Assembly: GCA_963965975.1 (NCBI GenBank)
Contig: OZ014413.1
Coordinates: 5,776,001-5,840,000, forward strand
Length of the DNA: 64,000 nt
Direction of reading: 5' to 3'
Source of the DNA: Xestospongia bergquistia
Taxonomy: Eukaryota > Porifera > Demospongiae > Haplosclerida > Petrosiidae
How positions within the stretch are numbered: position 1 is the first letter of the stretch; each line of letters begins with the position of its first letter. The notes beneath the pieces were generated by a model. It had not been told where the DNA came from. It made no database searches and was given only the letters and a program-made list of their open reading frames with translations. The position numbers and the translations under genes are program-made. This document shows positions 32,700-43,654 of this stretch, piece by piece.

Positions 32700-34293
32700 T
32701 CTATATGCAGTAATAAATTTCCTGTCCAGGATATATAGGTGGTTGTATATCAGCACCTTCTATAAGTTTTTCTGGAATAGTTGAAATACAAAACAAAGAA
32801 GAATTTGAATTTGTTTTGGTAACACTGAAGTGTTGATAATAATATGATATTATTTTATGAGGAGATTTAAGAAAGTTTGAGTTGTTAATATAACATGAGA
32901 ATATAGCCTCAGCATATATTGACAATCCAGCTCTTTTTCCTTCATTGTCTGAGAACATTACTTGTTGAAGATTTGAGTCAATGTGTATATGGGGAACTTT
33001 TCATTACCATTAGCATGTATAGCTCCTCCTAATAACCCAGCCCAATTATTAGTAAATGTGGCTATAACTTCGCTCATAAAATATAGTTGACAGCTGCCTA
33101 CAAGAAGAATTGCAGAACCATTTGTGGCATAATTATTATTAAAAGAAAAATTACCAGATAGATAGACATTTGAGCCTTTAGAACTTATAACTGATCCATA
33201 ATTGCTACTGAAATGAGATGTTCCAGAAAATACCTGCTGATGATACAAATAGTATTCCTATATATTCAAAATTCTTTGTTGCAATAGACTGTCCAATGTA
33301 ATAGAGATGTATTGTCAGCAAACTGATAGACTGTGGCATATAGACAAGCTGCAGTATTTGCAAAATTTTCTGAAAATGTACATCTGCTAAAACGAATATT
33401 TAGATAAACAAGTCCACGATTATTAATACCAATGTAGATAGTTCCATAGTCCAGACTGCTTATTGGCCAGTTGTCACTGCCTTGGTGTTTTAAAAATGAT
33501 ATGTTAACAATATAATGTGGTGTTAGCTTCATTACATTTCTATATACATGTAATGAATACCCAATAAAACACAATAGCTGCTCCATGACAGTGCTCAGAG
33601 TTAATGTTATGACGGAATCTTGTATTGGTAATTGTTGTGTTAGTGTCAGCAAAAGTGATAATTATTGTAAATAAACATACGACATACAAAACTACCAAAA
33701 TTTTGAACAAAATATGACTGGGTCATGAACAGACCTGACCACTACTTCTTCGTGTGTATATTATTGTTAATCCAGCTGCATTGACAATAGGATTGGAACC
33801 ACCAGAAGATGATGGATGTTTGTTATAGTAGGTATCAGTAATGCAAGAATGAGTGTTGTAATCATAGTTATAAGGGAAAGAGGCATTATTAATATGTACG
33901 TCAGAGACCTGTTCAACAGTGAACTCTTCTTGAAGATTGTTGTTAATATCTCTGGTTGTTATTTTGATGAATGTCAATACTATATGATGAATATGACATA
34001 CTAATACTATTAATAGTAGAGTTATATAAATTTACACCAATCATAGCAAACCCATATGAGTAATAGATGTTAAATTGAGTTATATTGACCTGACAATGAA
34101 CAAAGGCTAAGGTAGCAGCATGAGATGAAGTGTAATACAGAGATGAACTATTGAGGTAGTCAGTGATTGTAGAATCTTTTATGGTAGTGAGATATGTCTT
34201 AATCACTAAATGTTTAAGAGACACTTGAGAGTTTAGAAAAACTAGACATAGTCTTAGCTGCAGTACCTTTGCAACACAACATGATCCTCTCAA
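32700..34293 (-). pseudogene. Broken beta-helix surface-protein gene (N-terminal/ectodomain part)
   Basis: Five minus-strand open stretches follow each other leftward (34293-33943, 33977-33723, 33652-33266, 33248-32958, 32958-32701). They are rich in N-glycosylation sites and carry beta-helix style repeats: QVSLKHLVIK, VNITQFNIYYSYGFAMIGVN, FSRCTFSENFANTAACLYAT, NFSFNNNYATNGSAILL, TFTNNWAGLLGGAIHANG and FSDNEGKRAGLSIYAEA. The F..N.A..GGAI pattern is the same kind as in the intact neighbour, but the sequence is a different subfamily and not a close copy. Several frame changes are present; signal peptide and membrane region are missing. The 5' end stops at a dispersed repeat (34294-34345) found also near 52200 and 58150. 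Confidence 0.75.
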
Positions 34294-34643
34294 TAGCTTA
34301 TGCTCTTGTTAAACAGTTCTATCAACTTCACCATTTTATCTGGTAACTTCTGTCAAGTGGAAAGGAAGCATAAAGCTATAAGCTTGTAAAAACCTCAAGT
34401 TTGAAGATTGTTTCTTTATTTCTTTGCCAATATATGAGGCATATATAATAATAATTAATAACATATTTAAACCACGCCTATATAAAATTAAATACCTAAA
34501 ATTTGCACGACACGAAATTTTAAGTGTCCCCTCTCGGCGGACTTGGATGTAAGTGATACAGGAAAGTAAGTGGTTACACACATGCATCTTTTGATTTCGA
34601 TTATTATATTTACTTTATTTCTTTATTAAGGATACTAGTCATC
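34294..34643 (+). promoter_or_regulatory. Intergenic gap with candidate promoter of the beta-helix gene
   Basis: 34294-34345 is a dispersed repeat. The remainder is the presumed promoter; a TATATAAAAT box at about 34479-34488 lies some 160 bases before the ATG, a plausible core promoter. The broken paralogue on the other side points away, so this was a head-to-head pair. Confidence 0.35.
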
Positions 34644-37600
34644 ATGATTTGTTTGGCTGTCTTAGTCAATATTTTTTTATCTGAAGTCGTTAGTTCACTT
34701 GACTGGGAACATAAGATCTATGTTAGTACTGCTACTGGGATCAATGATACCACTTGTTGGACTAGTGGACAACACACACCATGTGCTACCATCAATCTAG
34801 CACTGAAAGGACTACAATATAACTCCACTATCATCTACGTCACTCCTGGCACCTACACACTGGAATATGGACAAGAGACACAACTGAGAAAGAAGTCTCA
34901 AGTTGCAATTATTGGTAATGTAACAGACAGTCCAGGTGAGCAACAGAAAGTAGTTATTAAATGTAGTTCGCTTACGGGTCTGTCATTCTTTCAATCTGAC
35001 AACATTATTATCCAATTCCTCACCCTCCATGGTTGTGGAGGTGTTCAGGTCAGTACTAGTAGGAACTTCTCTTTACAATCATTCCAAGTGGCAGTGTACA
35101 TGTTATATTGTCAAAAGTTACTTATAATGGATGTAGTGATTGAGTCATCTAATGGTACTGGTCTTGCTCTGTACAATACAGTGGGTAATGTAACAATATC
35201 TGGGTGTGTATTTATGAAGAATGGAGTTGGAGTATCATATGGTGGAGGTGGGTTACAAATACAATGGTCATATTGTGATCCAGAGTATGAATGGGATTGT
35301 CCTGAAGAGGATCCTTCTTCAATAGGCAATAACAATGACAGTTTATATAACATTATCAATTGTAATTTTACTTCCAATATAGCTCAAGGAAGATCTTTGT
35401 TATCTCGATATTATAAACTAAGCAATCAAGATAGAGATGTGTTTGGTAGAGGAGGAGGAGTGTCAGTTATCTTGAACGGTCATGCTAGTAATAACAAGAT
35501 TATCATGTACCACAACATACTAGAAGGCAACGAGGCTGATCATGGAGGTGGCTTCTTCATAGGTTACTATGACAATGCTTATAATAACAGTGTTGAAATG
35601 AGTCATATGACTGTTGCTAATAATAGTAATGCTAGGGATGATGATGCTGTTTTTATTGAGGACAGAGGAGGAGGAGGAGGTAAAATAGAAGTATATGCCA
35701 ATGTCTCCAAACAATTAGTGAACAATGTTGAAATATTTCATAGTAGTATAATGAGAAATACTGGTATTATTGGTGGTGGACTATCAATTGAGACAACTTC
35801 AACATTGGAGATTAATATAAGTGAAGTAAACTTTACTACAAACACAGCATATCTTGGATCAGCTTGTTACTTTACTAATGCAATTGATTTTAATCAACAT
35901 GTTCTTAGTCTTGCAAATTGTATGTTTAGTGATAACACACCATCTTGTGACAATATTGATGCAGAACATACTGTAGCTATCCTACCTTGTTCTGGTACTC
36001 TGTATTTCAGTAGTGTATCTATATCATTTAGTGGTATCAATATATTTAGTGATAACAGAGCATCTGCCATTGAAGTACATGGTAGTGTAATCACAATAAA
36101 TCCTGGTAGTAAAATGAGCTTCATTGGTAACAGTGGATCATATGGTGGAGCTATTGCTTTATATGAGTGTAGTTATATTGTACTTTATAATAAGACAAAG
36201 TTAACATTTAGTAACAACATAGCCATTACTAAAGGAGGAGCAATATACTCTCATGTTTGTAACAAAAAAACACCTAATCATTTTCAGCAAAGTGTTTGTT
36301 TTATTGTTTACTATGACTCGGGTATTCACCCTGATGAATGGGAAACCGAATTAATTTTCTCTCTTAATAAAGTTATTAATATATACCAATATGAAAAATC
36401 TCATAAACCAAATGCTATGTATGCTAAGTCATTGTCATCATGTTGGTGGCCACTACTACCAAACAATACCAAGATCACACTATCTAGCATTAACAGAACC
36501 TTATGTTGGAATAACTGGAACTATACATCAGATGACTGTGCTACTAGTATAGAGTCTAGCGTAGCATTTCTGAATGTTAGTCTTGTTGAAAAGCATCAAT
36601 TACCAATATTTTCTGGTAGTAGATTGAACCTTTCTCTAATAGCATATGATGGAACAGGTCATCTTCTTTTGTCAAATGCAAATATAATAAAATGTGTTAA
36701 CAGTGAAGATAATGCAGTCTACTTTAATAATAACAAAACATGTACAGAGGAAGATTTTCCAGTTATACATGGTATTGGTTCATTTAGTCTCAGTATTATT
36801 GCTAATAGAGAAAGTAGTCAATTAAAAGTAGTAACTTATATGTACACTTTCAAAAGTTGTCAGTGGCCATTTGTGTTATCAAAAGACCACATATGTACTA
36901 TAAATGTTAATGGCTTTTGTTGTAAATCGGGAGATCATGTAAGCAGTGAGAGTATTAATTACATTTGTGATAACTTTGAATGCGAAGATTGTGCAAACAG
37001 TGCGATCTGTACAGTTGGTTCATATTACTATGGTACGTTACGCGGTTATTGCTTATCAATTAATAATAACTCACAGGCAGTGATTGGAAAATGTCCAGCA
37101 CGACAAAACTTCGTTTATTATTACTCATGTCCTGGTTATGTTTATAGTACTTTCATATCCAAGTCATCGTGCTTTACAAAATACTCAGATTATGCCGGAA
37201 GGTTAAATGGTGCTTGTAAGAATGGAAATTATTGTGTACCTATAAACTCTCCATACCTTCAATGTACATCCAATAAATTTGGATATAGAAACAGCTTACT
37301 GATATTTTTCTTTGTACAGATGTTTTCAGTCACTCTGGTAGTTATTTTGATAACAGTACTCAATATAAAGTTCACAAATGGCTCTTTTAATGGATATATC
37401 TTTTACTGTCAGATTGTGTCTCTCTCATTTCCTGCAAACTATTTCAGTTCATATCCCGTTTTATTACCATGTGGCATTTGGAATCTTGACTTTTTGACTT
37501 TCTTATTTTTTTTATATCCAGTTTGTATTACGCCTACTATGGGATCATTAGGAGCTATTGCTTTCTGGTATGTCATAGCAGCCTATCCATTTTTTCTTCT

Positions 37601-38702
37601 ATTATATCTGTATGGCTGGATTACAATGTACAACAAAGGCTTTAGATGTGTTGTCACTATGACACGACCTCTTCATCGTCTGCTGGCACGCTTCTGGCGT
37701 ATGACTAACATTCAACCTTCCTTCACTCATTCTATATCCTCAATATATGTGTTATGTTTTACTCAGTTTGCTGCTACTTCTCTTAAACTACTACACTACA
37801 CAAAGTGGTACAGTCTTACTAATAAAAATGAAACTGGGATAGCATTTTACTATGATGGTACATTGAATTATTTTGGTTATCCTCACGTATTTCTAGGTAT
37901 CTTAGCCATAATCATCTTGATTGTTGTTGTGTTCATACCAACAGTCTTTGTTTTATTTTATCCATTCAAGTGGTTTCATAAGATCCTAGATTGGTGTAGA
38001 CTGAAACGTTCACAATTTGTTATTACTCTTGTTGATGATTATACTGGAGCCTTTAAGAATGGATGTGATAACACAAATGATTATCGCTATTTTGCTGGTC
38101 TCTATTTGTTACTAAGGGTTATTATCATGTGCCAGTATTACATTTCTAATGAACATTACCTTATTATTTTAGGTATACAGACATCTGTTTATGGAATGGC
38201 AGGTGGTAGTATTATGATATTTCGCCCTTATCGTAAGAACTTACACAACTTCTCAGAATTTTTAATATTTTCAATCTTGGCAACAATGTGTGGCTTTTGT
38301 TTGTCTTATCATTATTGTAGATTTATTTTGTATTTTGCCTACTTGCCACAAGGTGTAGCTTTCATATATTGCATTTACTGGACTATCAAAAAAATTACAA
38401 ATTGCTGCTTCTATTGTAGCCCTATTAAACAAAAACATACTGAGACTCCTGAGGAATCTATTTTACTTCAGGATAATAATGACATATTTGCTGATCGTAT
38501 CATGAAACCAGATGAATATGATGAACATCATGTAAGCACCATTCAATCTGAATCTCCTCTTACAGAAGTAGAGCCACTGACTAGACACTATCAGGATTTA
38601 ACTAATTATATCTCCATCAATCCTGCATCAACAACCAGTACTAGATTAAGACATAATGATAATAGCAAAACAAATACCTCTAATAGTAATACACTTGCAT
38701 AA
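34644..38702 (+). CDS. Large surface protein: beta-helix (Pmp-like) ectodomain plus multi-pass membrane region
   Basis: 1352-residue single-exon gene. Seen: a signal peptide (MICLAVLVNIFLSEVVSS); HKIYVS and PCATINLAL, the usual opening of right-handed beta-helix ectodomains; residues about 50-700 made of beta-helix coils with many N-x-S/T sites and GGA[IVL]/F.[NG]N repeats such as GGAIALYECS and LTFSNNIAITKGGAIYS, recalling chlamydial Pmp repeats; a cysteine-rich module at about 735-875 (CQWPFVL, NGFCCKSG, CANSAICTVGSYYYG, LQCTSN); about seven to nine membrane segments at about 880-1250; and a 100-residue Asn/Ser/Thr-rich cytoplasmic tail. It is probably a plasma-membrane receptor-like or adhesion protein; ligand and signalling are unknown. 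It is whole, and relatives in the window (251-2110, 32700-34293, 58405-58540) are dead. The start is the first Met before the signal peptide. Confidence 0.88.
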   Translation: MICLAVLVNIFLSEVVSSLDWEHKIYVSTATGINDTTCWTSGQHTPCATINLALKGLQYNSTIIYVTPGTYTLEYGQETQLRKKSQVAIIGNVTDSPGEQQKVVIKCSSLTGLSFFQSDNIIIQFLTLHGCGGVQVSTSRNFSLQSFQVAVYMLYCQKLLIMDVVIESSNGTGLALYNTVGNVTISGCVFMKNGVGVSYGGGGLQIQWSYCDPEYEWDCPEEDPSSIGNNNDSLYNIINCNFTSNIAQGRSLLSRYYKLSNQDRDVFGRGGGVSVILNGHASNNKIIMYHNILEGNEADHGGGFFIGYYDNAYNNSVEMSHMTVANNSNARDDDAVFIEDRGGGGGKIEVYANVSKQLVNNVEIFHSSIMRNTGIIGGGLSIETTSTLEINISEVNFTTNTAYLGSACYFTNAIDFNQHVLSLANCMFSDNTPSCDNIDAEHTVAILPCSGTLYFSSVSISFSGINIFSDNRASAIEVHGSVITINPGSKMSFIGNSGSYGGAIALYECSYIVLYNKTKLTFSNNIAITKGGAIYSHVCNKKTPNHFQQSVCFIVYYDSGIHPDEWETELIFSLNKVINIYQYEKSHKPNAMYAKSLSSCWWPLLPNNTKITLSSINRTLCWNNWNYTSDDCATSIESSVAFLNVSLVEKHQLPIFSGSRLNLSLIAYDGTGHLLLSNANIIKCVNSEDNAVYFNNNKTCTEEDFPVIHGIGSFSLSIIANRESSQLKVVTYMYTFKSCQWPFVLSKDHICTINVNGFCCKSGDHVSSESINYICDNFECEDCANSAICTVGSYYYGTLRGYCLSINNNSQAVIGKCPARQNFVYYYSCPGYVYSTFISKSSCFTKYSDYAGRLNGACKNGNYCVPINSPYLQCTSNKFGYRNSLLIFFFVQMFSVTLVVILITVLNIKFTNGSFNGYIFYCQIVSLSFPANYFSSYPVLLPCGIWNLDFLTFLFFLYPVCITPTMGSLGAIAFWYVIAAYPFFLLLYLYGWITMYNKGFRCVVTMTRPLHRLLARFWRMTNIQPSFTHSISSIYVLCFTQFAATSLKLLHYTKWYSLTNKNETGIAFYYDGTLNYFGYPHVFLGILAIIILIVVVFIPTVFVLFYPFKWFHKILDWCRLKRSQFVITLVDDYTGAFKNGCDNTNDYRYFAGLYLLLRVIIMCQYYISNEHYLIILGIQTSVYGMAGGSIMIFRPYRKNLHNFSEFLIFSILATMCGFCLSYHYCRFILYFAYLPQGVAFIYCIYWTIKKITNCCFYCSPIKQKHTETPEESILLQDNNDIFADRIMKPDEYDEHHVSTIQSESPLTEVEPLTRHYQDLTNYISINPASTTSTRLRHNDNSKTNTSNSNTLA

Positions 38703-38814
38703 TTAGTACTGGCTGAAGAAGATGAAATGAAATAAGACTTTCTTAGTTTTTGATTTTATGTATAAGTATTGTTATGTGAACTAAAGTCATACTACTTACA
38801 TATCCAATTTTGTT

Positions 38815-38820
38815 AATAAA
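38815..38820 (+). promoter_or_regulatory. Candidate poly(A) signal AATAAA of the beta-helix gene
   Basis: First AATAAA hexamer after the stop codon (about 113 bases downstream). In AT-rich DNA such hexamers are common, so this is only likely. Confidence 0.4.
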
Positions 38821-40320
38821 TATTTTGCTTCATAATTAAATTTCGATATTGTTAATATTAATTTGTTATAAATACTACAACAATGACTGTTAATTGTTAA
38901 GCTTCTGGTATTGTGTTCAACATTTTTATTACTTTTCTATCTAATAAAAACAAATAGCATTTTCTTGATTCAAATCATGGTCTTTTATTTCTTATCTACC
39001 TGGAATCTTGATTAAACATTTTCTTTTTTTACCATAAATTGCACTGTAGAAGTTTTAAGGAATTACTTAACTAGTTGGACTAACCATTGTCAATTTCAAA
39101 AATTGCTTATTAACTAACTTTCATTGAATAGTATGACTTGTTTATAAATTGTTAAATATATAAATATTTGTAAATGAATTTAACTCTAAGGAGAACTGTA
39201 TATGCTAGATCTATAGAACACTGTCCTTTGTGTATTAATTTATCACAGTAATTTATAATCTTTAATGTTTTATGATATCTACTTAAGTTGGATTTATTTA
39301 AGAGAAATGAATGATATTGATGACTTATTTAGACATTGTATTGAGACATTGATCTACAACTGTTGAAGAAAATTTGAATATTTGATAAATCTATATATCA
39401 TGTTCATAATGCTGCCAATTACTACAGGATGATGGTAAAAATATTACCATCATTAGGTTTTAATAATATCTTTATTTCATTCAAATGTATATCAAATAAT
39501 AAAACAGCTATGAAAAAGCTAAAGTAACACCTCTATTATTTTCAGTCAAAGTTGTTAACTGTATAATTATAGCTGAATGATGAAATAAGAATTGGTTCAG
39601 CTGCATCATGCATCTGGAAAGGAAAAACAATATGTTACTCAGTGATCCTAATGTATTGATATCACTGACACCAAAGTATTTTGTCATTACTTCCATTGGA
39701 GTATCAATAACACTACCTATGTTATATGCATTACTCTGTTCATTGTGACAAATAATGCCTGTGCAATAACTGTAATACTACATAGTAGGTGTGGTCTCAA
39801 GCAACATCTAAGTTTAAAGCTAATGTTTAATTTTTGGGACACTGGATAATGCTTTTACCAAAAAAACAATATACAAGATATTGTCATTTCATCTCATTTC
39901 TAAATTTCCAGACATGCCTCTCATACATCATACCTATTACAATAAATTATTCATCTAGTGGAATAAATGAAGAACTAATCACAATATGTGACAAACTATG
40001 GTCTCCAGTAAGGATAAAATCTGTGTCTACTCTAAGTTTTGAAAACTAAATGAATTATATATAAATATAGACTAAATTAAATATAACAATTAACTACTAT
40101 TTACTAGGCCTAATACTGCTAATTACTTCTACTTAGTTAAATATAGAATTACTAAAGAGGGCTTCTTATAATCTCGATTTTTCATCACCATATTCATGCT
40201 TATCTATATATTCCATATTTGGAGTTACTGTAGAGGTAGGTGAATCATTATATTTATATTCATAGTATACTAAATCTACTCTTGATGTACATACAGACAA
40301 TCACCAGTATCAACTGTTGC
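38821..40320. other. Intergenic, nothing recognised
   Basis: AT-rich with short chance open frames on both strands (39508-39696 minus, 39834-40049 plus) that show no family features. Confidence 0.5.
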
Positions 40321-40900
40321 AATATGGCCTCCAAACTAGAAACAAACCAGAGTTCTGCCACAGAGACCATACCAGCTGTTTCAGCAAACTTCTCTAAACT
40401 GCATTCCAATTTGAAAGAAAAGCAATCTATGTCGACTACCTTCTTTATGCTTCATCATATATCATCAAGTGTCATGAGTTAGTTGACTATATCTGTGATG
40501 TAGAACAATACACTATAAAAGCAATAGCATAAGGGAATGTAGAAGAATTCAAGTACTACTTGAAAGAGATCTTGTCTAAATTGAAAGGATGTCATAAAGA
40601 TATACAAACACTTTATATGAAGAAGAGGATCAACTTGCAAGGACTACTAAAACTTTCAAATTGATAAAAACAAGATTAAAAATTGGAACTAGTATTGCAC
40701 TGAGAATTCTTGGAGGCATAGTACTGGGATAGAATTGTGATCTTGAAGTATTTTGGTAGCAAGAATAGTTGTTGCAGCTGTGATTGGCAATTAGACTGGT
40801 CCTGGGAAACATAGCAGTCAATTATAATAATACACTATATAACAGAAAATATTTACTCAAAACTTTGAAGAACATTTGGGAGAAATAAAATGGAACAATA
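40321..40900 (+). pseudogene. Degenerate unknown gene, helical then hydrophobic
   Basis: From ATG at 40324 the plus strand reads MASKLETNQSSATETIPAVS then KLHSNLKEKQSMST. After a frame change, from about 40468, it reads HELVDYICDVEQYTIKAIA, a stop, NVEEFKYYLKEILSKLKG, HKDIQTLYMKKRINLQGLL, then stops, then a glycine/isoleucine-rich stretch near 40690-40720. An amphipathic helical part followed by a hydrophobic glycine-rich part looks like a real but decayed protein. The family is not recognised. At least one frameshift and several stops are present. Confidence 0.4.
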
Positions 40901-41692
40901 CAATCCCAAAACTTCAATGACTATCCAATGACTTCTATATTAAATGTAAGTACCAGAAATCATGTTCATCTAAAATAGGGTGTGTTAAAATAGATAATAA
41001 TTCACCCACTTTGGTCAATACTTCTGTATTACTTCTGTAACGGTTGATATATTGTGAAGTGGTCCTTATTCCTATTAAGATCAATGGTGACAATAGCTAA
41101 TTTGTGAAAATAGTGATAGAAAGTTGTCCGTAAACATGGTACTACTCATGCTGTCATCACAAAAGACAAGTGGCTACAGCATTATAAAGCTTTGAGACAG
41201 TAAATCAAGCTGAATTTACAAACTGAGATAGTAATTTTTATGCAAGAAGAGTGCTATACTGCTTACTGAAGTATTCTACTTTATACAAATTGTGTGAATT
41301 GATAATGAAGGACAATAATCCATATGAAGGGTGTGAAATATCCTGATCAATAATGAATAATAGTTAAGTAATTTTAAAAATGTAACTCAGAAAATGAATA
41401 AAATAAAAGTTTCATTTACACAGGAGAGCATTTCCTGAAGATGATCCACATTTTATGGAATAGTTTTCAGTTAATAAGAGAAATGAGGATACTTTCATCT
41501 GGGATGATTTTTCAAAGCTTAGGAAGTTAAAAAAGAACATAAAAGATTATATATGTCAAATTTACATAATGTATAATGAGTTGTTCTATGTAAAAGTATA
41601 ACATACCAACTATTCATGAATTTTAAATTCATTGTAATCCGTCAAGTAAGCTACAATTGTTTGGTTGAGGTTATTATTAATCTGTAATATTA
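40901..41692. other. Intergenic, nothing recognised
   Basis: No open frame, repeat or RNA gene of note between the degenerate gene and the SRCR relic. Confidence 0.5.
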
Positions 41693-43475
41693 ATGTATTG
41701 AACAGGAAGAGGTAACTCTGAAAACACTTCTACTACAATCAATTCATTTCCACTAAATCAAATATCACCCAACATTACTGAACCATTTTCTTGTCCATAT
41801 GTAATATTGCCATATGTGACTCCACCTCTAAATGACACACAGTATTAATGACATATCCTAGATAGTGATAGCATACATTATTCTTGATGTCCAAGTTATT
41901 TACAGGCTACTTTTATGTCAGTACTATCCCTGCTAACACTCTACACTGTTTCCCAGATTTGATTTATACATGCTTGACAAGTCTTCTTTCATAGTCTTCT
42001 ATTTCATCAATCAAATGGAATGTCCTACCTTACAATTAACAGGTTGAGTAGTGTTATATATATGATTGCAAAGATGCCCACAAAATACAAACATAATTTA
42101 CCTTGACAAATAACAGAGGCATCATGATCTAAAGGACACGGATAAAAGTCTAATGTTCCATTGTATAGAGAGTTCTATATACTGCTCTTATTTCCAGTAC
42201 AGTTCAAATCAATAATAACAAAAGACCACTGGTAGTCAGTATAATAACCTGATGTTCCAATGGCACTTGTATATAAGAAAGTACATTTATCAATACACAA
42301 AAAACAATATACCATATGAGAAGTATCCAATATAACAATAAACAACACTGGTATCTTTGTTGTCCTAAAACTCACTGCATATTGTTCCCCAAATATCATT
42401 TACGTAATACGTGTACTTCCACACAACAATAAAATGAACCACTTTCACTAAATCTAATAGTCCCATTCTCAAAGAGAGCTACAATATTAATGAAATGCAC
42501 TAAAGTGCTTAACCTCGCTGCGGTCTTATCCAGAGACTTTCTTTATTCTTTTTAGCCTCCTCGAGTGACGTAATCTCACTTGATACGCAAGATGATTATT
42601 GATAAATCAGCATGTCTGTTCAATCAAAGCTTTGCCGTTTAGTGCGTCTGCTGGGTAGTTTGCACTCTAATTGACAAAAGGTCCAATACTTTCCAACTTC
42701 TTATTAAAAATTAGTGATTCTCCAACGACAGCTAAAGTGCTAGTATTTTTAGTTCGCGCTCAATGTATCGACAAAGATAACTGACAAAAGTCATGTCATA
42801 ACTCTCCAAAGAAATATTTTTGCAAATATTCTCACTTTAAAAAGTTAGAAAATGTCATGAGCTGTATGCAGGACGTTTTTATTGAATTCTCGAATCTTTA
42901 CGAAAGCTGTGCTTTTTTTCAAAGGTTTTTCAGACTTTTAAAGCTTTTTGTTCGTTTGACACTTCTTTTTGGCAGTATTCTTAAGAAGTGCAGAAGTTTT
43001 GCTACCCTCCACTACAGTGTGGTGGCTACCAGTGCCGTATTTGCCGAGTTAAAGCAGTTCAAAGCCATTTGCCCGGGTAACAGACAGACAGACTGACACG
43101 CTAACAGACTACAGTAACCTCGCTATGGGCCCGCGCACAGCGAGGTTAATGATACAGAGATAGTAATATTAAATCAGCAGCTAACAAAATTACAATATTT
43201 ATTACCTTTACGTATAACATCTTTATCCTAACAATGACTATGACATCCAGAGTAAAGATAAGTGTAGCAATAGTTCTGGTTACACTTCACCAAATTAGTT
43301 TCTCCATCAATACAATTACTGTAAGTGGCAACACTCTAAACTATAAAATAATAGAATAGCTATTGATTCTGACAATTTAGCACTCATATTCACAAAATAT
43401 ATTAGCATCTTTACTGAGAGAGTAAGAGAGACCATTATAAGAACAGTCCGGACTCCAGAAGAGTGTTTCATTACC
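41693..43475 (-). pseudogene. Multi-exon SRCR-domain gene relic
   Basis: Exon-like pieces on minus, reading leftward. About 43475-43370: LFWSPDCSYNGLSYSLSK, ANIFCEYEC. About 43330-43205: NCIDGETNLVKCNQNYCYTY (cysteine-rich). About 42480-42370: NGTIRFSESGSF, VEVHV, then in another frame VNDIWGTICSE. About 42290-42108: YQWSFVIIDLNCTGNKSSI, PCPLDHDASVICQG before GTAAAT. About 41845-41693: ITYGQENGSVMLGDI, stop, FSGNEL. The V.V...G.WGT.C, DLNCTGN.SS and C...DASVICQ motifs are those of scavenger-receptor cysteine-rich domains, so about two SRCR domains are represented. SRCR proteins are extracellular and act in binding or immunity. Frame changes and a stop make it non-functional; a MITE (42513-43145) sits between exons. 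Confidence 0.65.
42513..43145. mobile_element. MITE with CCTCGCTG ends and TTAA flanks
   Basis: The 633-bp insert starts CCTCGCTG and ends CAGCGAGG, flanked by TTAA on both sides (42509-42512 and 43146-43149). It is visibly richer in G+C than its surroundings and has no transposase. The right end holds a second inverted copy, so a hairpin forms at 43114-43148 (TAACCTCGCT ... AGCGAGGTTA around a GGGCCCGCG core). The plus open frame at 42857-43096 lies inside and is not called. TTAA suggests a piggyBac- or Kolobok-mobilised element, but the ends do not decide it. Confidence 0.65.
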
Positions 43476-43506
43476 AGTACTTTTAAGTCAATGATATTGT
43501 GTTTAG

Positions 43507-43654
43507 TTACTACTCCAACTAGACTTTGTATATTTATATAAAAGTAGTGTCAGTATGGTCTATATATAAACGACTAAGATACTCTTCATATGGTTATTTC
43601 TGGCAATTGTATCTCACTTTTATATAAGTATACAAAGTCTAGACGCAGTAGTAA
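43507..43654. repeat. Small foldback repeat, arms about 39 bases
   Basis: Arms 43507-43545 and 43616-43654 share CTAGACTTTGTATA and TTATATAAAAGT in inverted orientation, with few mismatches, around a 70-base loop. Probably a decayed MITE. Confidence 0.65.

Noticed and set aside
35111-36124. Minus frames opposite the beta-helix gene
   Set aside because: Antisense shadows of a clear coding sequence.
34644-38702. Bacterial contamination or direct transfer of a chlamydial Pmp gene
   Set aside because: The signal peptide, the N-glycosylation-rich coils and the long multi-pass region are not Pmp autotransporter architecture; dead paralogues lie among eukaryotic repeats. Only the repeat pattern is similar.
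42857-43096. 79-codon plus frame
   Set aside because: Lies inside the MITE, no domain, ends in an ACAG simple repeat.
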